Part shown: positions 37,128 to 44,736 of the stretch, piece after piece
How the letters are laid out: every line of letters starts with the position of its first letter
Position numbering within the stretch: the first letter of the stretch is position 1
Program-made: the position numbers and the translations under genes
NCBI RefSeq assembly: GCF_900107395.1
Contig: NZ_FNPW01000011.1
Coordinates: 62,001-126,000, forward strand
Source of the DNA: Pseudomonas sp. NFIX28
Lineage (GTDB): Bacteria > Pseudomonadota > Gammaproteobacteria > Pseudomonadales > Pseudomonadaceae
Length of the DNA: 64,000 bases
Direction of reading: 5' to 3'
The notes under the pieces: generated by a model
Seen by the model: only the letters and a program-made list of their open reading frames with translations
Databases searched by the model: none
What the model was told of the DNA's origin: nothing

Positions 37128-38696
37128 TCAGGGTTTCGCCGATTTTCCCAGGGCCTTGGCCACTAGCTGTTCATAGAGCTCGGCGTAGGGTTCCACCGCC
37201 TTGCACCAGTTGAAGGGCGCAGACATGGCCCGGCAGCGCATGGCGTTGAGCAGCTGCGGATAGGCGAACACCTTGAAGGCGCGGCCCAGGGCTTCTTTAT
37301 AGCTTTGCACGGTCGACTCATCGAAGAGAAAACCGGTGACGCCGTTCTCGATGGTGTCGGCCAGGCCGCCGGTATTGCGCGCCACCGGCAGCGAACCGAA
37401 GCGCTGGGCGTACATCTGGCTCAGGCCACAGGGCTCGTAGCGCGAGGGCATCAGCAGGAAGTCGCTGCCGGCGAACATGCGTCGGGCGTCGGTTTCGTTG
37501 AAGCCGATGTTCACCCCGATGCGCCCGGGAAAACGCGCGGCCAGGGCGCGCATGGCCTGTTCTTCCTCCGGCTCGCCGCGGCCGATGATCGCGATCTGGC
37601 CGCCGGACTTGACGATGTATTCGGCCACTGCCTCGGTCAGGTCCAGGCCTTTCTGGTAGACCAGCCGCGAGACCACGGCGAACAACGGGCCGCTGCTGTC
37701 GTCCAGGCCGAACATCTGCCGCACCTGGGCGGCGTTGGCCGCCTTGCCTCGCCAGTCGCCGATGCTGAAGGGCGTGAACAGGTGCGGGTCGGTGGCGGCG
37801 TCCCAGCTTTCGTCGATGCCGTTGGGGATGCCGCTGAGCAGGCCTTGCTGGGTCTTGCTGGCAAGGAAACCATCAAGGCCGCAGCCGAAGGCCGGGGTGG
37901 TGATTTCCTGGGCATAGGTGGCGCTGACGGTGGTGATGTGGCTGGCGTAGGCCATGCCGGCCTTGAGGAACGACAGCTTGCCGTAGAACTCCATGCCTTC
38001 TTGTTGCAGCGCGTGTTCGGGGATGCCCAGTTCCGGGCAGGAGGCCAGGCTGACCACGCCCTGATACGCCAGGTTGTGGATGGTGAACAGGGTCGGCGTG
38101 CGCTGCCCGCGCCAGTGCATGTAGGCCGGTGCCAGCCCGGCGGGCCAGTCATGGGCGTGCACCAGATCCGGGCACCAGTGGATCTGCGCCAGGTTGGCGG
38201 CGATGTCGGCGGCGGCCAGGCCCAGGCGGGCGAAGCGGATATGGTTGTCCGGCCAGTCGCGGCCGTTGTTGGCGCCATAGGGGGTACCTTCGCGCTCGTA
38301 GAGTTCGGGGCAGATCAGCACATAGATCACCAGGCCGTCGGGCATGTCCATGCGCCCGATCTTGCAGGCCGGCAGGGCCGCGTGGCCACCGAGCTCGCCA
38401 ATTACATGAATGGGGTTTTCGCTGTTCATGACCTGCGCGTAGCCGGGGATCAGCACGCGCACGTCATGCAGTTGCGCCATGGCGCGGGGCAGGGCGGCCG
38501 ACACGTCGCCCAGGCCGCCGGTCTTGACCAGGTCGGCGATTTCCGAAGTGACGAACAGGACCTTCTTGCGATTGGGGTTGTGGCGGACCAACGGCAGTGA
38601 CGTCTTGCCACCAGGGGTGGGAATCGAGGTGGGGGCCGTTTCACCGGCCAGCGGCAGAGGATGCTTTCCCTGGGTATGCAATACGGCACTGGTCAT
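37128..38696 (-). CDS. glgA: GlgA, glycogen/starch synthase (GT5)
   Basis: A 522-aa GT5 glucan synthase that extends alpha-1,4-glucan from a nucleotide-glucose donor. The sugar-nucleotide motif KTGGLGDV begins at residue 58, about 43 residues later than in E. coli GlgA, so the protein carries an N-terminal extension of unknown use. The C-terminal half has VVSRLVYQKGLDL and the retaining motif PSRYEPCGLSQMYAQRFG. The start is chosen for GGAG seven bases before the ATG; the open frame runs 30 codons further without a site. It is the first gene of the operon. No ADP-glucose pyrophosphorylase (glgC) is in the window, leaving the donor supply open. Confidence 0.93.
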   Translation of the reverse strand: MTSAVLHTQGKHPLPLAGETAPTSIPTPGGKTSLPLVRHNPNRKKVLFVTSEIADLVKTGGLGDVSAALPRAMAQLHDVRVLIPGYAQVMNSENPIHVIGELGGHAALPACKIGRMDMPDGLVIYVLICPELYEREGTPYGANNGRDWPDNHIRFARLGLAAADIAANLAQIHWCPDLVHAHDWPAGLAPAYMHWRGQRTPTLFTIHNLAYQGVVSLASCPELGIPEHALQQEGMEFYGKLSFLKAGMAYASHITTVSATYAQEITTPAFGCGLDGFLASKTQQGLLSGIPNGIDESWDAATDPHLFTPFSIGDWRGKAANAAQVRQMFGLDDSSGPLFAVVSRLVYQKGLDLTEAVAEYIVKSGGQIAIIGRGEPEEEQAMRALAARFPGRIGVNIGFNETDARRMFAGSDFLLMPSRYEPCGLSQMYAQRFGSLPVARNTGGLADTIENGVTGFLFDESTVQSYKEALGRAFKVFAYPQLLNAMRCRAMSAPFNWCKAVEPYAELYEQLVAKALGKSAKP

Positions 38697-39182
38697 CAGT
38701 TTCTCCCGTTTTATTGATCTGTTCCTGGCATCGGGCCGGCGTATCAAAAGGCCTATCCGTGGCCGGGCAAAAAAAGCGTTGCGCATGCAAAAGCCGAACG
38801 CAGCCTCATGCGTCGACGCGAAGAGGATGAACGGGCCATTGCAAGGATTGCACCAGCCGCGCTGGCCCTACCTTTAACCTGACCCAAGGCGCGAGCCAAA
38901 AGTTTCGACTTTCTTTCAATCAAAGTGACTGCCTGGTCACTTTTCGAATTCCAGTCTAGGACAGAAGTTAGAGCGGGGGCATGACGATTAGGTTTTCTCT
39001 GCGGCGAGGTTGCGCTGCCCTGGAATAAAGCCGACGAAAGGCAGTTTCGCGCACCGGCGGAGGGCGAGGTTTTTTCGCCCCGGGAGCCAGGCGATGAAGC
39101 GATGCAAGCGCGCGGTGCGGGGCCGGACCGCCGGCGCCCGATGATGGTGCAGGGCAGCGCTGGCGCGATGCCCTGCGATGGT
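38697..39182. other. glgA operon upstream region
   Basis: This 486-base gap contains the presumed promoter region of the leftward glgA operon and the 3' flank of the dehydrogenase gene. It holds a perfect 22-base interrupted palindrome (listed separately) and a hairpin GGGCGA-N7-TCGCCC (39062-39080) nearer the dehydrogenase. On the glgA strand AAACTT near 38905 is a partial match to an AlgU -35, but the -10 is poor. No open frame looks real. Confidence 0.45.
38922..38943 (-). promoter_or_regulatory. Perfect interrupted palindrome upstream of glgA
   Basis: AAAGTGAC-TGCCTG-GTCACTTT: eight-base perfect arms and a six-base spacer, about 225 bases before the glgA start in an otherwise unstructured promoter region. 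The form is that of an operator for a dimeric HTH repressor (TetR-like). No regulator gene is adjacent. Confidence 0.45.
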
Positions 39183-40136
39183 TCAGCCCAGCTGGCGGAT
39201 CGGCTGCCCGGCCGCCCAGGCCTGGATGTCCTCGATCATTTGCTCGAAGAACTGCCGATAGTTCTGCTGGCTGACATAGCCGACATGGGGCGTGGCCAAC
39301 ACATTGGGCAAGCGGCGCAAGGGGTGGTCGATGGGCAGCGGCTCCTGTTCGAACACGTCCAGTGCCGCGCCGGCCAGGCGCCCGCGTTCCAGGGCGGTGA
39401 TCAGCGCCGCTTCATCGACGATCGGCCCGCGGGCGGTATTGACCAGCAGGGCCGTGGGCTTCATCCAGGCCAGCGCCTGGGCATCCACCAGGCCGCGGCT
39501 GCGTTCGCTGAGCACCAGATGCACCGAGAGCACGTCGGCCTGTTCGAACAGTTGCTGCTTGTCGACATAGGTCACGCCGGCCGCCGCGGCGCGTTCGGCG
39601 GTGAGGTTCTGGCTCCAGGCGATCACCCGCATGCCGAACACCTGGCCGAACTGCGCCACCCGCTGACCGATGCTGCCCAGGCCGAGAATGCCCAGGGTCT
39701 TGCCATGCAGGTCGCCGCCCAGCCCCTGTTGCCAGAGGCCGGCGCGCAGGGCGCTGGCTTCGCTGAGCAGGTTGCGGGTCTGGGCCATGATCAACGCCCA
39801 GGTCAGCTCCGGCGCCGCATGCTTGTAGCTGTCGGTGCCGCACACCTGGATGCCCAGGCGAGCCGCGGCCGCCAGGTCGATGGCGGCATTGCGCATGCCG
39901 CCGGTGAGCAACAGCTTGAGCCGCGGCAGGCTGCGCAGCAGCTGCGCGTCGAAACGGCTGCGCTCGCGCATCACGCAGATCACCTCGAACGGCGCCAGGC
40001 GCTCGCTCATGGCGGCGGTGTCGCTGGGGTAGTCATGGATAAAGCTGACCTGGCCGATACCGGCCAACGCCGACCAGTCCACGACGTCACGGGCAACGTC
40101 CTGCCAGTCATCGATTACCGCGATCTGCACACTCAT
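39183..40136 (-). CDS. D-2-hydroxyacid dehydrogenase family protein
   Basis: A 317-aa cytosolic NAD(P)-dependent oxidoreductase of the D-isomer 2-hydroxyacid dehydrogenase family. The Rossmann motif reads LGILGLGSIGQRVAQFGQVFGM. The catalytic arginine is in VNTARGPIVDEAAL, the glutamate in ALDVFEQEPLP and the histidine in LATPHVGYVS. The ATG used has GGAG five bases upstream; an upstream GTG in frame is less likely. It follows the exported hydrolase gene by only 21 bases, so both are probably co-transcribed. Likely substrates are small 2-hydroxy/2-keto acids (glyoxylate/hydroxypyruvate class), but specificity is not readable. Confidence 0.88.
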   Translation of the reverse strand: MSVQIAVIDDWQDVARDVVDWSALAGIGQVSFIHDYPSDTAAMSERLAPFEVICVMRERSRFDAQLLRSLPRLKLLLTGGMRNAAIDLAAAARLGIQVCGTDSYKHAAPELTWALIMAQTRNLLSEASALRAGLWQQGLGGDLHGKTLGILGLGSIGQRVAQFGQVFGMRVIAWSQNLTAERAAAAGVTYVDKQQLFEQADVLSVHLVLSERSRGLVDAQALAWMKPTALLVNTARGPIVDEAALITALERGRLAGAALDVFEQEPLPIDHPLRRLPNVLATPHVGYVSQQNYRQFFEQMIEDIQAWAAGQPIRQLG

Positions 40137-40157
40137 GGAGGCTCCGGGGAACACGCA

Positions 40158-41168
40158 TCAAGGGGTTTGCAGCCAGCCCAGCAGGGCCTGGTGGAATTGC
40201 GCCGGTTGTTCCATCTGCGGGGCGTGGCCCAGGCCCGGGAACTCGATCAGGGTCGAGTGCGGGATAAGCCCGGCCACCTGCTTGCCCAGGACCTGATAAC
40301 GGCCGATCCGCGCCTTGACCGCCGGCGGCGCGATGTCGCTGCCGATCGCCGTGGTGTCGGAGGTGCCGATCAACAGCAGGGTCGGTATCTTCAGGTCCTT
40401 GAACTCGTAGTACACCGGCTGGGTGAAGATCATGTCGTAAATCAGCGCCGAGTTCCACGCCACCCGCGTGTGCCCGGGCCCCTTGTTGAGGCCGGCGAGC
40501 ATGTCTACCCAGCGCTCGAATTCCGGCTTCCAGCGGCCGTCGTAATAAGTCGTGCGTTCATAGTTACGGATGCCTTCGGCCGACAGCTTGAGCTCGCGGG
40601 CGTACCACTGGTCGACGCTGCGGTAGGGCACGCCGAGGGCCTTCCAGTCTTCCAGGCCGATCGGGTTGACCAGCGCCAGTCGCTGCACTTGCTCGGGGTA
40701 TTGCAGGGCGTAGCGGGTGGCCAGCATGCCACCGGTGGAATGGCCCAGCAGGCTGACCTGCTGGATACCCAGCTGGTCGAGCAGTTGCCGGGTGTTCTGC
40801 GCCAGTTGCTGGAAGCTGTATTGATAGTGCTCAGGCTTGCTTGAAGTGCAGAAACCGATCTGGTCCGGGGCAATGACCCGGTAACCGGCGTCGCTCAGGG
40901 CCTTGATCGAGGTGTCCCAGGTCGCGCCGCAGAAGTTTTTGCCGTGCATCAGCACCGCGCTGCGACCGTTGGGCGTGCCCTTGGCCGGTACGTCCATGTA
41001 GCCCATCTGCACAGCCTGGCCCTGGGACTCGAAGGCGAAGTGCTGCAGCGGGTAGGGATAGTCGAAGCCTTGCAGCTCCGGGCCGTAGGCCGGGCCTTCG
41101 GCGGCCAGGACAGGCAGGGCGGTGGTCAGCAGCAGGCCGGGTAACCAGCGCAGGTATGAGCGGGACAT
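40158..41168 (-). CDS. Exported alpha/beta hydrolase
   Basis: A 336-aa alpha/beta-hydrolase with a signal peptide (SYLRWLPGLLLTTALPVLA, cleavage likely after AxA-like LAA), so periplasmic or secreted. It has the oxyanion motif LMHGKNFCGATW near residue 75, nucleophile Ser144 in LLGHSTGGMLA, an acid around GTSDTTAIG and the catalytic His in FPGLGHAPQMEQP. The GKNFCG oxyanion loop is typical of a proteobacterial epoxide-hydrolase/haloperoxidase-like subgroup. GGAG seven bases before this ATG sets the start. It heads a two-gene unit with the D-2-hydroxyacid dehydrogenase. Substrate unknown. Confidence 0.85.
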   Translation of the reverse strand: MSRSYLRWLPGLLLTTALPVLAAEGPAYGPELQGFDYPYPLQHFAFESQGQAVQMGYMDVPAKGTPNGRSAVLMHGKNFCGATWDTSIKALSDAGYRVIAPDQIGFCTSSKPEHYQYSFQQLAQNTRQLLDQLGIQQVSLLGHSTGGMLATRYALQYPEQVQRLALVNPIGLEDWKALGVPYRSVDQWYARELKLSAEGIRNYERTTYYDGRWKPEFERWVDMLAGLNKGPGHTRVAWNSALIYDMIFTQPVYYEFKDLKIPTLLLIGTSDTTAIGSDIAPPAVKARIGRYQVLGKQVAGLIPHSTLIEFPGLGHAPQMEQPAQFHQALLGWLQTP

Positions 41169-41306
41169 CAAGCGACTCCACAAGGCGATGGCCGATCCTG
41201 GAACGGCGCGATTAGGGCGACATTAATAGGCAAAGGCCATGGCCCGGGCGAAACGTTCCCTTGGGTGTGCATGTTTTTGCGCTGCCAGGGGGGTGTTCCA
41301 GCGGGT

Positions 41307-41744
41307 TCAAGCGACCCAGCCGAGGGTCATCCAGGCCAGCACGCCGTAGCGCGCGCCCTTGGCCAGGGTGACGATCAGCAGGAAGCGCTTGAGCGGTTCA
41401 CCCATGACCCCGGCCACCAATGTCAGCGGGTCGCCGACGATCGGCAGCCAGCTCAGCAGCAGCGACCAATGGCCGTAGCGCCGGTAATGGCTGCGGGCTG
41501 TATCCAGGTGGCGCGGGCTGACGGGGAACCAGCGGCGCTCCTTGTAGTGTTCCAGGCGCTGGCCCAGCCACCAGTTCACCAGGGAGCCGAGGACATTGCC
41601 GAGGGTGGCGACGGCCAGCAGCAGCCACAGGCTGAACTGGCCGTTGAGCAGCAGGCCCACCAGCACGGCCTCCGATTGCAGCGGCAGCAGGGTGGCGGCG
41701 CCAAAGGCTGCCAGGAACAGGCCGAGTAAGGCGGCGAGGATCAA
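41307..41744 (-). CDS. YqaA family (DedA/VTT-like) membrane protein
   Basis: A 145-aa inner-membrane protein of the YqaA branch of the SNARE-associated/DedA-type superfamily, with four hydrophobic segments and landmarks LLPLQSEAVLVGLL, GNVLGSLVNWWLGQ and SWLPIVGDPLTLVAGVM. DedA relatives act as lipid flippases or affect membrane energetics; YqaA itself is uncharacterised. It starts at a TTG that overlaps the TGA of the DUF411 gene (TTGA), so translation is coupled. It is therefore the last gene of the copper block, which makes a role in metal-stressed membranes a reasonable guess. Confidence 0.82.
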   Translation of the reverse strand: MILAALLGLFLAAFGAATLLPLQSEAVLVGLLLNGQFSLWLLLAVATLGNVLGSLVNWWLGQRLEHYKERRWFPVSPRHLDTARSHYRRYGHWSLLLSWLPIVGDPLTLVAGVMGEPLKRFLLIVTLAKGARYGVLAWMTLGWVA

Positions 41745-42190
41745 TGGGCCGGGTAGTCCGCGACCACCACGTCCTTGCCATCCTTGGTCAGGCCGATGAC
41801 CTGGTAGGCGTCGGCGGGCATGCCGTCCATTTCCATGCCGGGCGAGCCCATGGGCATGCCGGGCGCGGCGACGCCGAGCAGGTCGTCGCGCTTGCTCAGG
41901 GCCAGCACCTGGTCCGCCGGCACATGGCCTTCGACGAATTTGCCGTTGATCACCGCGGTGTGGCAGGACGCCAGGCGCGGGGCCACGCCCAGGCGTTGCT
42001 TGACTTCGCTCATGTTGCTTTCGACGTGGTCATTGACCTTGAAGCCGTTGGCTTGCAGGTGCTCGATCCATTTTTTGCAGCAACCGCAGTTGGCGTCGCG
42101 GTGCACGTCGATCGGGATCAGGTCGGCGGCCTGGGCCAGGGAGCCGACGAGCAGGGCAGACAGGGCGGCCAGGCGCAGGGTGGTGTTCAT
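41741..42190 (-). CDS. DUF411 periplasmic metal-binding protein
   Basis: A 149-aa exported protein: signal peptide (LAALSALLVGSLAQAA), then the DUF411 domain with the metal-site motif CGCCKKW (residues 35-41) and HTAVINGKFVEGHVPAD. DUF411 proteins occur with copper-resistance genes and are thought to bind copper or act as copper chaperones. The C-terminal part is Met-rich (APGMPMGSPGMEMDGMPA), which supports Cu(I) binding. It lies downstream of copD on the same strand, past a REP doublet, and is coupled to the YqaA gene. Confidence 0.87.
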   Translation of the reverse strand: MNTTLRLAALSALLVGSLAQAADLIPIDVHRDANCGCCKKWIEHLQANGFKVNDHVESNMSEVKQRLGVAPRLASCHTAVINGKFVEGHVPADQVLALSKRDDLLGVAAPGMPMGSPGMEMDGMPADAYQVIGLTKDGKDVVVADYPAH

Positions 42191-42355
42191 AGGGAATCTC
42201 TCATCAGGGGTGCTCCGAGGGGCACGGTCTTGGGCCAGCAGGCTGGCGTATTTTGCTACTTTTCTCGAGCGCGGCGCGGCGCTTGTGTTTCAACGTTATA
42301 CCAAGTGCTGGTCATCCGGACGCCGGGGCTTGTCCGTTATGCCGCGTTATCGTTT

Positions 42356-42422
42356 ATCGCGGGCAAGCCTCGCTCCTACAGAAAATGTGCGCGCCTCTGT
42401 AGGAGCGAGGCTTGCCCGCGAT
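42356..42422. repeat. Perfect REP doublet between copD and DUF411
   Basis: Two 26-base arms, ATCGCGGGCAAGCCTCGCTC.. and its exact inverse ..GAGCGAGGCTTGCCCGCGAT, around a 15-base loop. It is the cleanest REP pair in the window. Being 23 bases behind the copD stop it can separate copABCD expression from the genes that follow. Confidence 0.93.
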
Positions 42423-42444
42423 AGCGGTCGCATCATTTCCGTGG

Positions 42445-43359
42445 TCATTCGGGAGCCGGGCTCAGGATGCCGAGCATGGCCACCAGGCCGAGAATCAGCA
42501 GGGCCGCCAACAGTTCCAGGCACATGCTGCGGCGCAAGGCGGCCAGCGCCGCTTTGGGCGAGCCTTGGCGCAGCCCCTGCTCGAGCTGCGGCACCAATTG
42601 AAAACGGTTCAAGGCGGCGAACACCAGCATGAGGGCGAACACCGCCACCTTCAGGCTGAGCAGCAAGCCGTAGGTAGTGGCGCTCAAGGGCGCCAGGTCC
42701 GGACCGACGATCAACAGGTAATTGACGACCCCGCTGAGGCTCAGGCAGACCACGATCAGCGTGCCCAGGCCGGCAAAACGCTTAAGCGCGTCGAGCAACT
42801 GGCGCACCTGTTGTTCGCCGGCGCAGGACCTGTCGCGTAGCAGCAAGGCAAAGGCCGCCAGCGCCCCCAGCCAGGCGCCGGCCCCCAGCAGGTGGAGAAT
42901 GTCGCTGCCCAGATGCAGATAGCGCCGGCTGCCTTCGTCCATCGCCCCGTGCCCGCTCCAGGCCAGGCTCGCCAGGGCCAGCGCCGTACACAGGCTCAGG
43001 CCGCCGAGCGTGAACCTCGGCCAACCGCCGCTGGACGCAAGCAGCAGGCCCCCCAGCAGCAGAGCGGTCAGGCGCAGCAACCAGCTGTGGCCGACATCGG
43101 TCTCCAGCACCAGCATCGGCAACAGCGCCGGGTCCAGTTCGGCAAGGCGGGTGGCGCCACTCATCGACAGCGCCAGTTGCAGCAGGGTGGCACCCGAGAG
43201 CAGCACGCCCAACACCAGGGCCAAGGCCATTGGCTGGCGAAAACGCCAGCGGCCCTGTGCATCGCGTAGCCCGTAAAGGCTGAACAGCGCCAGGCCGAAC
43301 AACAGCAGCAGGTCGAGGTACAAGGCAAAGCGCAAGGCGACGTTGAGGAGTTCGCCCAT
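42445..43359 (-). CDS. copD: CopD, copper uptake/resistance inner-membrane protein
   Basis: A 304-aa CopD protein with about eight transmembrane helices (VALRFALYLDLLLLFGLALFSLYGL, LLRLTALLLGGLLLAS, LHLLGAGAWLGALAAFALLL, LLIVGPDLAPLSATTYGLLLSLKVAVFALML). The conserved HLLGAGAWLG histidine segment is kept. CopC and CopD together are held to move copper from periplasm to cytoplasm. The start is 3 bases behind the copC stop. Family length is normal. Confidence 0.9.
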   Translation of the reverse strand: MGELLNVALRFALYLDLLLLFGLALFSLYGLRDAQGRWRFRQPMALALVLGVLLSGATLLQLALSMSGATRLAELDPALLPMLVLETDVGHSWLLRLTALLLGGLLLASSGGWPRFTLGGLSLCTALALASLAWSGHGAMDEGSRRYLHLGSDILHLLGAGAWLGALAAFALLLRDRSCAGEQQVRQLLDALKRFAGLGTLIVVCLSLSGVVNYLLIVGPDLAPLSATTYGLLLSLKVAVFALMLVFAALNRFQLVPQLEQGLRQGSPKAALAALRRSMCLELLAALLILGLVAMLGILSPAPE

Positions 43360-43362
43360 GGC

Positions 43363-43746
43363 TCAGTTGACTTCGAAGGTCAGGCTGCCTGTGATCGGAT
43401 GGGTATCGGCGGACACCGCCCGCCATTCGACTTTATAAGCGCCCGCCGCGAGCGGGGCGGCCGGGGTGATGATCATGCTCTTTGGGTCGCTGCCGCCAGC
43501 CACGCTGGCCTTGACCGCCATTGGCGCGTGGCTCATGCCGGCCATGCCGGTCATCAACAACCGGGCCCCGGAAAACTGGGTGGTGAGTTTTTCCGAGAAT
43601 TGCAGTTCGATTTTCGCCGGCGCCGCGACCTTGGCGCCTTCGGTCGGAGTCGAGGCCAACAGCTTGGGGTGCGCCTGGGCGACGCCGGCGAGTGACAGCC
43701 CGGCGCCCAGGGCGACGGCGATAACGAGATGCTTGAGGTAGGACAT
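43363..43746 (-). CDS. copC: CopC, periplasmic copper-binding protein
   Basis: A 127-aa small beta-barrel cupredoxin-like protein. The signal peptide ends at AQA, so the mature N-terminus is His (HPKLLASTP), the residue that helps bind Cu(II). The Met-rich loop (MTGMAGMSHAPM) can bind Cu(I) and SADTHPITG supplies the second Cu(II) histidine. It is a partner of CopD, directly downstream. The 51-base gap to copB shows no obvious promoter. Confidence 0.92.
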   Translation of the reverse strand: MSYLKHLVIAVALGAGLSLAGVAQAHPKLLASTPTEGAKVAAPAKIELQFSEKLTTQFSGARLLMTGMAGMSHAPMAVKASVAGGSDPKSMIITPAAPLAAGAYKVEWRAVSADTHPITGSLTFEVN

Positions 43747-43797
43747 GCAAGGCTCCAGGCGGCGTTGGCCGCGGTGTTTTCTAATTATGGACGGGGG

Positions 43798-44736
43798 TCA
43801 GAACCACAGGCGCACGCCAAGCACCAGCCGGGCTTCGCTGCGGTCTTCGCCTTCTTCCCGGGCGTAGTCCGCGGTCTTGCCGTAGCTGCGGTTCCAGGTC
43901 ACGCCGACATAGGGCGCGAACTGGCGGTGCAGCTCATAGCGCAGGCGCAGGCCGACTTCCGACTCGGAAAGCCCCGAGCCGATGCCCCGCTGCGGATCGT
44001 TCCGGCCGTACAGGTTGACCTCCGCGATGGGCTGCAGGATCAGGCGGTTGGTCAGCAGGATGTCGTATTCGGCCTGGAGCCGCAGGGCGCTCTGGCCGCC
44101 TTCGCCGAGGTAGGCGGTAACCTGGCTTTCGAAGTTGTACAGGGCCATGCCTTGCAGCCCGAGGGCGGCCCAGGTCTGCGGCGCGCCGGGCTTGAAGTCC
44201 TGGCGCACGCCGCCGAGCACATCCCACCAGGGGCCGATGGCATGGCCCCAGAGCGCTTCGATCTGGGCCTCTTCGGTCCGGCCGTTGCTGCGCTCGCCCT
44301 CGCTGCGCAGCCACAGCCGATCGATGTCGCCGCCGATCCAGCCATTCATTTCCCAGGCCAGGGCACTGCCGTCGTCGGCGTCCTGGTATTCCAGGCGATC
44401 GAACAGCCACAGCGAGTTGATCGCCTTGTCGTGCACGCCGTGGCCGGCCACCGGCGGGAAGGCCGCCTGGCGGTCGGCGTCGGTCAGTTCGGGGATTGGC
44501 GTGCGGCTGCGGGTGGGGGCGGCGGGCGTCATCATTTGCAGCGGCTCGCCGTCCATGCCGGTCATCTGGCCGTGGTCCATGCCTTGCATGGGAGCGTCTT
44601 GCATGGAGGGCATGGAGGAGGCCGGCATGGACGAGTGATCCATGCCGCCGTGGTCCATGCTTTGGGCGGCCTGCAGCGTGCCGGCGCCAAGGCCGAGCAG
44701 GGCGGCGAGCAGGGTCAGGGTATTTTTCGGCATCAT
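43798..44736 (-). CDS. copB: CopB, outer-membrane copper-resistance protein
   Basis: A 312-aa exported protein. After the signal peptide (NTLTLLAALLGLGAGTLQAA) comes a Met/His segment MDHGGMDHSSM...MQGMDHGQMTGMDG for copper binding. The CopB barrel domain follows (DRLEYQDADDGSALAWEMNGWIGG, GVRQDFKPG, LRLRYELHRQFAPYVGVTW), ending in the outer-membrane signature LGVRLWF. It starts at the first of two adjacent ATGs, overlapping the copA stop by 4 bases. The longer open frame upstream lies inside copA and is not used. Confidence 0.92.
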   Translation of the reverse strand: MMPKNTLTLLAALLGLGAGTLQAAQSMDHGGMDHSSMPASSMPSMQDAPMQGMDHGQMTGMDGEPLQMMTPAAPTRSRTPIPELTDADRQAAFPPVAGHGVHDKAINSLWLFDRLEYQDADDGSALAWEMNGWIGGDIDRLWLRSEGERSNGRTEEAQIEALWGHAIGPWWDVLGGVRQDFKPGAPQTWAALGLQGMALYNFESQVTAYLGEGGQSALRLQAEYDILLTNRLILQPIAEVNLYGRNDPQRGIGSGLSESEVGLRLRYELHRQFAPYVGVTWNRSYGKTADYAREEGEDRSEARLVLGVRLWF

